From Epiperipatus broadwayi (Eukaryota > Onychophora > Udeonychophora > Euonychophora > Peripatidae), in NCBI GenBank assembly GCA_028023455.1, contig JAQFVV010000451.1, positions 312,001-376,000 on the forward strand: a DNA stretch of 64,000 bases, in the 5' to 3' direction. Position 1 is the stretch's first letter. Each line of letters begins with the position of its first letter. Below the pieces are notes generated by a model. It ran no database searches, was not told the origin of the DNA, and was given only the letters and a program-made list of their open reading frames with translations. This document shows positions 1-9,911 of this stretch, piece after piece. The position numbers were made by a program, and so were the translations under genes.

Positions 1-288
1 TAGCTCATTATGATCCCAGGGAGGAACTAGTCCTTATGTGCAATGTGTTAACAGTTGGTAAAAATGCAATTTAAGAACACTATAATAAAAATGAAAGCCA
101 TCCATTTTATTCATATTTCATACCTTGATTGGAAGTGGAAAAAAAATTTACTCTCAAAAAGTCAGATAAGTTCTGACCTTGGTCATAGGCATTAAAAATT
201 CCAACAAAATATTTATGTTAGAACCCCTATCACACAAATACATCATAAAGTTTATTTGACATATTTGCTGCTGGGAAGATCTACCTTT
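1..288. other. AT-rich, no feature seen
   Basis: No coding frame, RNA gene or repeat boundary is recognisable here. Confidence 0.5.
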
Positions 289-606
289 ATTTAAAATCTT
301 TTAGTTAAGATTTTACTTCATTAACGCTTAAATAAATTAATATATATATGTGCTCTGCGCACAGGTAATGAAGCTATTAATAAATTGTCAAAATTTTTAC
401 TGCCAAGCGCTTTCGGGACAGTCTACAGTCCCATATTCATGGCGAGTTATTCTGTTAATAACTGTAAAACAGAATAACTCGCCATGAATATGGGACTGTA
501 GACTGTCCCGAAAGCGCTTGGCAGTAAAAATTTTGATAATTTATTAATAGCTTCATTACCTGTGCGCAGAGCATATATATATATATATTAATTTAAAATC
601 TTTTAG
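289..606. mobile_element. Tailed-hairpin element 1 with 16-bp target duplication
   Basis: A nearly perfect inverted repeat of about 115 bp per arm (about 337-456 and 468-590) folds around an 11-nt loop. The direct repeat ATTTAAAATCTTTTAG occurs at 289-304 and again at 591-606 and reads as the target-site duplication. The element is therefore 305-590. The left end has an unpaired tail of about 33 nt (305-337) before the arm starts; the right arm runs straight into the duplication. The right arm contains CCCGAAAGCGCUU, which resembles the GAAA plus palindromic stem III of a hammerhead, but the CUGANGA core upstream is not intact. No coding capacity is present. Confidence 0.85.
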
Positions 607-2340
607 ATAAAAGAGAAATCTAAACATTATATATATATATATATATATTGTGGGTACAAGAAGTACTATTCTTCTGAGATGCAGCAAACATATCTTTGAA
701 TTTTTTACATGGCAGACACCATGGGATAGACAAATACTGGCAAGGTAGCTGAGCACAAAATTAAATTTAAAATTATGGACTAACCAATGCCAAATGAATT
801 AAAATATCTAGATAAGGCAGATATTAACCCTTGTCCATTAGTCTCAGGTTTCTGAATACACATAGACCAGCCTAGTTCCACGGCAGATAATTTCTCATTA
901 TTAGAGATGTCTTTTCTGAATAGTTAGAGGTACATTAACCTTTTTTCATGCCTCAGCTAAGTAAGCATATCCTGTCTATGGTTATTCTAGCCAATTTAAA
1001 GACTATTGTGCAAAAAAAAAATAAACTCACACACATATTGGTATAACTTGTGCATCAAGAAAGAAATAGAAAGGCCAAACGAATGGTGCTGAAGGCTAAT
1101 AAAAACCTCCAGAAAATAACAGCAGGTGACTGGAATGTAAGTACAGCCAGAATACTACCAATGCATCATTCAATTCTGACAAATGTTTACAAGAAATCAC
1201 TAACTGAAATATTAATGAAACACACTGAGTATTATGTTAAATAGTCTCAGACCTAAACCTCATATTAAAAAAAGGCAAGAAAGAAGTATGTTATAGTTAT
1301 TTCTATGAAGTAAAAAGGGTATTTATTACAGTGCATGTATCCAAAAAAAGCTGAATTTCGAGTTGGCCAGTAGAGTCTGCACTTCCTAGTAATGAAAACC
1401 TTCAGAAGATTAGTCAGTGACAGCAATAAAACAAGCTATGTCTTGATTACAGTCAGCCAGAATCTTCTAGCAGAAAATCAATCTAGAGATCGTGGAATGT
1501 TAAGAACCATCACATGCCAAAGATTCATCAATACAATAACATACCGGGGACGGAGAGCACAATTACCATCAGCAAAATAAAAACCAGAAGAGCACTGAAA
1601 ATAGTTATTAGATTAAGGAATGTAGTGAACAGTCAGATTTGAGAAACTTGCTGATCCCCTTAATGAAATAAATTCTCAGGAATTATAATAATAAGCATGT
1701 ATTGGTTTGTTTAGAAATAAATAATCAATTACACTATCACACCAATAATTACTTCGCAATTAATTTAAATTTTCTTTCAGCATATCTACATAAAATCTAA
1801 GACCTGGGTTCATTATAGATAGCAGGAGTCATAATCAAAATGACAACAGGAAGATACCATTAAGCAGTACAAGACATCATTATAACTAAATTATATGTAG
1901 TTAAGAAGCGATTATAAATTGACTGATATATCATATGATGCGTCTATACTGTACATGGTAAAACAATTAAGGGGCAATAGTATCTTCACATACACAGAAA
2001 CATGGGATTAAAAAGGAGTTCTCTATCAGCCTATACTTTAATATAAATAAGTTTGATTCATCTTAGTGTATTGTAATCTATATCCAAAATGAATTCACAA
2101 GAGAAAAACATACTATTCAATCCAGTAATATTTAATTACAACTTTAAATTGTCTTAAAAGATTTCTAATTACAAGAGCTTCACATTGACTCGCTGTAAAT
2201 CGAAAGATTTCACATAAGTTAGCTTGTAGAGAAATTGTGGACTTAATCAGTGAAGTATTTAATAGCTTTATGCTCTCAAATCAAAATGCTTTAGATTCGC
2301 CTATATAATTAAAAAGTAGGTTGAAGATAAGAGTGGCCGT
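607..2340. other. AT-rich, no gene recognised
   Basis: Short open frames at 1050-1244 and 1392-1580 have no recognisable motif and biased low-complexity composition. Nothing else is supported. Confidence 0.5.
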
Positions 2341-2344
2341 TCTT

Positions 2345-2450
2345 GTTGTTTAAAGTCGTTAATCTTGTGTTAAGATTTCTAGAGGTTCCCACTGTCGCAT
2401 AGTCTTAAGATTATAACCGTAATATATATTACTTAGGTAATGACTATGCG
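2345..2450. repeat. Short diverged repeat, related to 47.6 kb and 55.9 kb
   Basis: The segment with TAGAGGTTCCCACTGTCGCAT and a short imperfect hairpin (GCATAGTC...GACTATGC) resembles 47590-47670 and 55835-55915, which share the pattern 'taga-g(g)tccc/ctcac ... gcatgt'. It is probably a fragment of the same foldback family as the 47.5 kb element. Confidence 0.35.
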
Positions 2451-2928
2451 CTTAACAAATTATTAATTACAATTTCTATTTAACAATACATAATTGAATA
2501 AATATAAATGGAAAAAGTAAATACTCCCCAAAATAAATTTCTAGAAAATGAAATTGAATTAATTACCCCAAGTGAGAGGGTTTAATAATAATAAATATAT
2601 TAATCTTTAACTAAATCAATGTTAGCTAATTTCAGTACTAATGTTTATTAATGAGGATTTTATTAAAGTTGTGAATATAGAACATTTGTCACTTGTAGAT
2701 TAAATTGTAATAATATTTGTAAGTAAAATAAAATGATTAAAATAAGATAACCACTCAACTACCTACCTATCTATCTATGCAATATTCATTAATGCTTTCA
2801 CTAAATTCAGTTATTAAATAAACATTTGTTATATATAGGGTATATGTGCACAGACTTTCACACGACCCACCATTCTCCACACTATCTCATAACACTGATA
2901 CACTTGAACACATATGTTGAAAAGATAA

Positions 2929-2987
2929 ATAATCACCAATATACATATTTCATGCTAAACCAGCAATCATCAGTTGGTCCAGATTAC
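2929..2987 (-). ncRNA. Hammerhead ribozyme motif, family A, left arm
   Basis: Read on the minus strand: stem I 5' side GUAAUC-UGG-ACCAA, core CUGAUGA, stem II UGCU/AGCA with a GGUUU loop, GAAA, a short near-palindromic stem III (AUAUGUAU), cleavage triplet AUA, then stem I 3' side UUGGU-GAUUAU. ACCAA pairs with UUGGU and GUAAUC with GAUUAU. All invariant core bases (CUGANGA, GAAA, NUH) are present. The stem III palindrome suggests activity as a dimer. No in vitro data are implied. Confidence 0.7.
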
Positions 2988-3400
2988 CATCTTTACACAT
3001 ATATGCTGTAAGTGCTCAGATATATATTAAGATAGCCAATCCTCATACTTTAATGGAGGCTTCAATCTACTCCACACTCGAACTCTTCAACCGTCCATCC
3101 AATTAAAAATCTGATGATGGAATGCTCAAGGCCACCCTGAGGCCAATATTCTTGTCACACCCATGTTGACTTAAGGTCAATCTGACCCTTCATGTACAGG
3201 ACATAATCCATTTAATACATATACAAGGGATGGGCAGACATCTCTACTGTGAAATAACTGAAACACACAGGCTTATTATATACCTGTGTCTATAAATGTA
3301 ATAAATAGGGTATATGAGCATAGACTTTCACACAACCCACCACTCTCCACACTATCTCATAACACTGATACACTTGAACACATATATGTAGAAAAGATAA

Positions 3401-3462
3401 ATAATCACCAATATACGTATTTCATGCTTATGAGCATTCCATCATCAGATTTCAATTGGATG
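3401..3462 (-). ncRNA. Hybrid hammerhead motif, family A, middle arm
   Basis: Minus strand: CUGAUGA (3442-3448), stem II AUGCU/AGCAU, GAAA (3420-3423), then perfect palindrome AUACGUAU as stem III and UUGG...GAUUAU as the stem I 3' side. The 5' side of stem I differs from the other two copies (AAUUGAAAU instead of GGACCAA), so stem I does not pair well. Stem II carries four extra bases. It looks like a recombinant that joined another part of the arm to the ribozyme core. Confidence 0.45.
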
Positions 3463-3565
3463 GATGGTTGAAGAGTTGGAGTAGATTGAAGCCTGTCCAT
3501 TAAAGTATGAGGATTAGCTATCTTAATATATATCTGAGCACTTATAGCATATATGTGTAAAGATG

Positions 3566-3624
3566 GTAATCTGGACCAACTGATGATTGCTGGTTTAGCA
3601 TGAAATACATATATTGGTGATTAT
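3566..3624 (+). ncRNA. Hammerhead ribozyme motif, family A, right arm
   Basis: Plus strand: GUAAUC-UGG-ACCAA, CUGAUGA (3580-3586), stem II UGCU-GGUUU-AGCA, GAAA (3602-3605), near-palindromic stem III AUACAUAU, triplet AUA, then UUGGU-GAUUAU. Proximal stem I (ACCAA/UUGGU) and distal stem I (GUAAUC/GAUUAU) both pair across an internal loop, the usual layout of type I hammerheads with loop-loop contacts. The copy is inverted relative to 2929-2987, so a read-through transcript could hold ribozyme sense and antisense. Confidence 0.72.
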
Positions 3625-3981
3625 TTATCTTTTCAACATATATGTGTTCAAGTGTATTAGTGTTATGAGATAGAGTGGAGAGTGGTGGGTCATGTGAAAG
3701 TCTCTGCTCATATACCCTATATATAACATATATAGACACAAGTATATAATAAGCCTGAGTGTTTCAGTTAAACATTTGTTATATAAAATAAACTATAAAC
3801 TACATATTTCTAATAAATTTGAACATTTGTGGAAAATTGTAATCCTTTATGTAATAAATTATTAAGAATTCAATTAAAACAAAAAATAAAATTAATTACC
3901 TGGAATCAGATGGGAATAATTTTGAAAGACAAGTTGGTGAAGAAGCTGAAGATACCTATATATATATATATATATATAAAC

Positions 3982-4311
3982 ATTAAAAGCATAATAAAGT
4001 TAATTAGTCAATAAATAACCAAAATTACCCCAAATTCACAATTCAACCAGACAAATGAAATAACAAAAAAAAAAAAATTAAAGAATCTTTATTGTTAAAA
4101 ATTTATGATTCTGAAGTAATTATCTTATTTAAAAGTTCTTTTAATATTAAGGGTATATGGGAAGTAAATGGAATTGTGATCCATTGTTATTTTGTAGTTC
4201 TTTACACTTGAGAAATCTGCTTGTAGTAGTGTTTTAGCCTTTTTTTCTTGGCTAGTCTGCTTGAATTGTGAATATGAGGTAATTTTGATTATATATATAA
4301 ATAGATAATTG
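3982..4311 (+). mobile_element. PLE 3' end, inverted pair with unequal arms
   Basis: 4080-4311 reads like the C-terminal codons and 3' UTR of the Penelope-like element at 49.4-51.4 kb: KIYDSE codons near 4099, the 'ttcttttaatattaagggt' stretch, 'tagttctttacacttgagaa', and a terminal GGTAATTTTGATTAT. 3982-4055 is the same 3' terminus in reverse orientation. The two 3' ends point outward. A (TA)n run borders the left side. Only UTR and about 20 codons survive, so it is non-coding. Confidence 0.65.
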
Positions 4312-5491
4312 TAGTGTTATATCATGAAATAATAAAATATATTTATAAATTACATTTTAGAAAAAGTTCATTTTCAACAACTTACAACTTTAAAATTATT
4401 ACTATAGATTTTATTTAATCTTTGAAAAAACCCTTTTTTTTTTTTCAAAAATTTAATAAAACCTAAAATAATTATATGCCATTATTAAAAACACATCCTA
4501 CAAATCAAAATTATCAGATAGAGTGTCAGCATATTTAATGATAAATATTACGAATACAAGTGAAAGTTCTTATTAATATTATTATAAAGTTTCTGCAATT
4601 ATAAAAATCATAATTTAAATTTCTTATTAAAAGCTACCCTGCATAGTTTGGGAATAGTGGTAGATTCAAGAGCTGAAGGTTTCTGAATCAAAGCCCAATT
4701 TTGTCATTTCCAATGCAAAAATCATTGGATTATTTTTAACAAGCTCATAAACAATAATTGTCAAAAATAAAAATATTAGTCATTTCTTAGGGATTGCAGT
4801 TGTAAGACCCTATCCAAAAACTTAGTAACAAAAATGATGTTCAAACTCAAAATAATAATCATCATCATTAGCAATTGTTCACATGCTAATTATAACTCTT
4901 AAGAAAAAAATAAATTAAAAAGATTTCAGCAGAACTGCTGTGCATTTTCATTAAAAGAAAAAAATGTATGGGCATAAATATAAAATCCCATTGTTGCAGT
5001 TAGTTCAATGAAATAAGTGGAAGCATGAGACGATCACAATTGAACATTATATTAACCTAAGTGATGAAAGACATAATGTAAAAGAAAATGAAAACAGAAA
5101 TAATAATGGTTAACTTAGAATGAACAATGAATAAATTACGGCAATTAACTACAATTATTAAATTCTGACACATAATGAAACTAAAAAAATTAGAAAAAGA
5201 GAAATTTTTAAATTTCTTTTCTTGATTAAACAATGGAATGGAAAGAAAATAAATTGAAAGCCAACATTATGATGTAAAGAATAATAATTAGTGACCACTA
5301 TGTATAAAATACAAATAGCAAAACATGAACCTTCAAATTAAATAAATACATATTCCATTATGCAGTCCCACTATGATATAAATTCTGTAACAAAAAAAAA
5401 AAAAAACCCAACTGTTTCTATATAACACATATTTAAATTATTTTTTTTATAGTTACAGAATTTATTAGGTTAAATATATACAAAATATTAA

Positions 5492-5966
5492 TTATATATA
5501 TAATAATCAAAATTACCCCAAATTCACAACTCAATCAGATTAGCCAAAAAAAAAAAACTCTAAAACACTACCACTGTTTTCACCGCTACAGCAGACTTTT
5601 CAAGTGTAAAGAACTACAAAATAACAATAGATTAAAACTAAACATTACCCACATTTCTACTTACTTCCCATACACTCTTAATATTAAAAAAAAAAACTTT
5701 TAAAAAAGTTAATTCTTTTAATATTAAGGGTGTATGGGAAATAAGTGGAATTGTGGGTAATGTTCAGTTTAAATATATTGTTATTTTGTAGTTCTTTAAA
5801 CTTGAGAAGTATGTTTGTAGCAGTTAAACCATTGGTAGAGTTTTAGAATTTATATTCTTGGCTAGTCTGATTGAGTTGTGAATTTGGGGTAATTTTGATT
5901 ATTTATTGACTAGTTTAGCTTTATGCTTTTAATGTTTATAATTGTATATATGTATTTATTGAATAG
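5492..5966 (+). mobile_element. PLE 3' ends in head-to-head palindrome
   Basis: 5492-5700 is a reverse-orientation copy and 5706-5966 a forward copy of the same PLE 3' UTR. Matching landmarks are the terminal AATTACCCC/GGGGTAATT, CACAACTCAATCAGA / TCTGATTGAGTTGTG and the CATACACTCTTAATATTAA / TTAATATTAAGGGTGTATG pair. The centre is a run of A/T near 5690-5715. Both 3' ends face outward, as at 3982-4311. Possible origins are twin-primed reverse transcription or the inverted-copy arrangement described for Penelope elements. Confidence 0.7.
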
Positions 5967-6370
5967 TTCTCTGTATAAAAGATATTTCTTTGAAACTTTT
6001 GAATAGCAAAAGACTAGTAAACTATAATTGCATGTAAAACTTCTTGACTGACAGTGTCGACAATTGTATTTCTTCACTGTGGTAGATATATTGCAGTTGC
6101 AAAGTTTCTGGTTGGCTTCAGAGTATGCAACAAAAAAATATAGAACATTTCTTTCAAGAAGATTAAAGTGGAGAAGATATAAAAATTCCCCATTTGAATA
6201 AATTATAGCAATTGTTGATCTGAAATAGTTTAATTATTATTATTTCTAATTATAAAAAATATAAATTGCTATATTTACTATTTTGGCTAGCTTGTTTTTT
6301 GGTTACTATTTACACATCTACTATAAAATTATTGCATTTATTACTATATGGATTACTTTTTTTTTCCTAT

Positions 6371-6465
6371 GTGTCATAGCATTGGCTAGGAAGCGAACCC
6401 ACTAACCCAGGACAACTGCTTGTAAGGCAGCTGTGCTGACCTCTCGACCACCAACGCTTGCCTAC
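6371..6465 (-). mobile_element. tRNA-derived SINE-like retroposon, copy 1
   Basis: On the minus strand the unit reads GGTGGTCGAGAGGTCAGCA (A-box-like), GCCTTACAAGCAG (anticodon-arm-like), GTGGGTTCGCTTCCTAG (B-box-like), then ATGCTATGACACATAGG and a poly-A run. Copies at 9815-9911 and 43810-43925 share this order and the same 'GACATATGAAA' junction to the tail, which separates it from a functional tRNA gene. No acceptor stem pairs cleanly. Confidence 0.7.
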
Positions 6466-9400
6466 TATACCTGATTACTTTTGCTAGTTATTATTTTATA
6501 CAAAGCACTGAAAAATTATGGCATATTATATAAAATCACAAATCAATCTATAAATATAATAATTTAATACTATCAAATACTATATTCATGATTTTAAACC
6601 AAAAAGCTTTTTTCAATTAAGTCTTATTATAATCTCTTTAATAATTATTAAATTTTAATAACCAATTACTGTATAACTGCAATACACTCTGCTAGTTCAT
6701 AGTGAAAGTAAAATGTTCCACTAATTATAGCACAAATATTTATTGCATCGATAATAAAGGGTATTATATAGCTTCTTCATTTAAATTAAGATGATTATTA
6801 ATCTTAAAATAATAAATTAATATATTGCTTACACTTTTACATTTTTCTTTATTATATATTATAGTGACTAAGTAATATAAATTTAAAACTCCCTATATAA
6901 TTTAAAGTTATTAATAGCTCTTACTATTTCAGCTAATAAATGAGCTCAGAATCTTCCAGATATTATCATAATTGCTAATTTCTGTAAAAAAAAAAAAAAA
7001 AACGAAATCTTGACTTCATTATTATCTAAATAGAATATATTAATGCTTTAAACAGTCTTTAAAGTTTATCAGCTAATAAATGTGTAATTTATTAAGAGCA
7101 TCCGCTATTAGTTCATTGTGAAAATAAAATGTTACATTGATTATATTTAAAATATTTATTGCATGAAGAATAAAAGACATGACATATCTTCATTTAAAGT
7201 AAGATGATTGCAATTTTTATACATATATACAAGCGCTAGATGTACATATGTAACTTTTAATTAACACAAAATATATATTCAGTATCTAAAAAATATGTAA
7301 AATGCATGAAAGCTACAAATAGAATACAGCCATGAGGGCACATAATTTAAAAGAAGCACCATGATAATATATCAGATTTAAATGAATAGCTGTTACTATA
7401 AAGTATTTCTACATTACTATGCTCCTACATTTTTGCTTTCTTACAACATTCCTGTACTGTTGAAAAAATAAAAGTACAACATTGATATCATCTACAATAT
7501 CTCAGATAACATATGTAATGCCCATGTATTTTTTTATTTCTTTTATTCCTCATTTTAATCCATAAAATATTTCCCATAAAACTGTGGTAAAGTTTTGGAA
7601 TCGTGAAATTTATTCTGCCTGCCATGCAATAAATGCCAATATTTTAAATTTAATTGCAATAGAAATCCTTAGTGAAATGCCTTTTTGCAATCCAATACAA
7701 CCCCCCCCCCCCCCAGTTTATATTTATTGATGGATGTGGATTACTACTACACTTAGTAGATTTTCGTCTAATTCCTTGTAGATATTTTGTAATTATCATA
7801 GAAAGTATTTTCTATTTAAATGGCATTATAATTTGGTAATCTCTTCTTTTCAGGTTTCTTAAATATTACTCTAACCACCTGGTATATCACTTCTCAACTT
7901 CTTCACCTGTTTCTTTTTAAACATGGATTTCATTATTTCCAAAACACTTTTCTATTATATAGATTTGGATGCATTGCACATCTTTCTTGCAAATTGATTG
8001 ATATCATTTATATGAGTCACTTTGTATTCCTGTTCTTGATAACTATTAAAAAGAAGCTTTTTTATACAATTTTTTCCACATATTTCATATAATTACTGAG
8101 ATTTTTTTGTTATCATGCTATCTTTTTCTTTCTATTGTTACAACAACTTCCATCTCAATAACAACAACACTATATTCCCTTGAAAATTATTTCCAATTAT
8201 GTCATCATTAACTCTTTTTTAATAATTTTATAGAATTTCACATTCATATTCTCTACATGGGTTGTTTTTATTGCCTTCACATTTCTCCTTGCCCGCATAC
8301 ATTGCCTCTTCTTGACAAAACATGGTACTGTTTTGTTCTGAACTTGTATAGATATTTTTAGCAAGATATCTTCCCTTTTTTAAAAAATCTTCAAATTTGA
8401 GTTGTCCTTAAAGTGCTTAACTTTTTGAAAATGATTTGACCACTTCTAGCTTATGTCCTGATGTTATGATATAAAGTTTTTTATGGCTTTTCTTCCTCTC
8501 AAATTCTGCAGGGTCATATATCTCGCATATTACTGACCGACGAACATATCAATAAATACATACTTTTTGATCATCATGATATCATCTATCTTTAATATAT
8601 CTTTATTTATATAATGTCACATTTAATTCCTATTTGGAATTTTGTTAAAAAAAAACAAAAAACAAACTAACCCCAAAAATGGATTGTTTTATCTTCTATA
8701 TAAATCCCATAAGCACATGCTTCTCCATAACCAATTTCTATTCATATTTTTCAGCTTTCAAATGTTGTCCAATTATTATATTAAAAATCTTGTGATAATT
8801 TTAAAATGTTTGTTCCTATTCAAAAACATTTGTTGATATATTTGTATCTTCATTTAAGTTGAATAACTGATCTTGTTACTATGTCACTAATCTCCATTGC
8901 ATTGCTTTTCCATCATTTATGGAACATGAATCCCATTTCACTTGCATTTCTAAATTTGTATCTTTAAAATCAAATATATTATATTTAATCTTTTTTCTTA
9001 CTTCACCAAGCCTTTCAAGAGTTTGAGATAATTCCAATTCACATGATCTTTCATTTGAAAGTAACTCACAGTTGTAAATGGGTATATTTTAAAGTCATTT
9101 CGGAATGGCAACCTAGATCCAAAAGCAGTATTAAATGGCATTTGACAGTTCAGAAAAAAGGGAAGTCATATTTTTTTGCTTGCCATAATAAGATAAAAAA
9201 AAATTATCGTTGGTTACTCAGAGAAGAGAGGGTCTGTGATATAAGCCCTCAAGAAAAAGATCAAAAGCAAGTTTCATTCAAATGTCCAAAAAAGGAGGGG
9301 TGTCACTTTACTTAGCAAAGAATTGATCCTGGAACATTTACTCCTTTAGTTGTGATTCTACCACTGTATTAAACTAGGTTCATGGTATAATGAGATAAAA

Positions 9401-9814
9401 TGAACTTTTGATAGAAAGTGCAAACTTTGCAATAATGTCAAATAAATAAACATGCATTTGACGAGTACCTTTTTTGAGAATGTAAGAAATGTTGTAATTC
9501 CATCAAAATAAAAACTTAGCCAGATTCTAAAATCATTTTTCAATACTGCAAATAAAACATAGCAACACTATTATGATTAAACTTTATTTGGCTCATTCAT
9601 TTTCAGTATATTTTTTAAGCTAAGTACATTGTTTCTTGTTTTGTCAAAAGTTTTGGTTCAAATGCTATTATAAGAGACATCAAAAAATGTATGGTGTTAA
9701 AAAATGTTAGGTAATAACCCAATGGCTATCTATACCATAAAAATTTCTAGTTTAAACAAACAAAAACATAACTAATTCCAATTCATTTTCTAATAAATGT
9801 AACTTTCTTTTTCC
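6466..9814. other. AT-rich, no gene recognised
   Basis: No motif-bearing ORF. The open frame 9043-9315 (90 codons) is lysine-rich with no recognisable domain and I do not call it a gene. A run of 14 C lies at 7701-7714. Confidence 0.5.
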
Positions 9815-9911
9815 GTCAAATGGTGGTCTAGCGGTTAGCATAACTGTCTTCCAAGCAGCTGGCCCGGATTCGCTTCCCGGTCAACACGTTTGACATATGA
9901 AAAAAAAAATT
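9815..9911 (+). mobile_element. tRNA-derived SINE-like retroposon, copy 2
   Basis: Plus strand: TGGTGGTCTAGCGGTTAGCA matches an RNA polymerase III A box of tRNA type, GTCTTCCAAGCAG the anticodon region, GGATTCGCTTCCCGG a B box, followed by GTTTGACATATG and poly-A. It is the best preserved of the three copies, yet the 3' half ends in a SINE-like junction rather than an acceptor stem, so a retroposon is likelier than a working tRNA gene. Confidence 0.7.

Larger units (their letters stand above)
2819..3785. mobile_element. Compound foldback element A1 carrying hammerhead motifs
   Basis: Order seen in sequence: a plus-sense arm (about 2830-3135), a spacer (3136-3245), a second plus-sense arm preceded by a tail (tail about 3250-3290, arm 3291-3440), then the arm in reverse (3440-3735) ending with the inverted tail (3736-3768). 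The direct repeat TAAACATTTGTTATATA lies at 2819-2835 and 3769-3785. Its last bases may belong to the arm, so the true duplication is 10-17 bp. Each arm copy holds a hammerhead-like core. The spacer has no ORF. The same arrangement recurs at 52.0, 54.5 and 59.2 kb, and a simpler member of the same sequence family lies at 46.1 kb. I infer a non-autonomous retroelement whose body has collapsed to the spacer. Confidence 0.8.

Noticed and set aside
1050-1580. Two open frames (1050-1244 and 1392-1580) with mildly similar text
   Set aside because: No domain or repeat boundary; similarity is weak and could be chance in AT-rich DNA.
7701-7714. C14 run, and a G11 run at 27792-27802
   Set aside because: Simple homopolymers without surrounding structure.
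9043-9315. 90-codon open frame on the plus strand
   Set aside because: Lysine-rich with no motif, no start context, splice evidence or homologue within the window.
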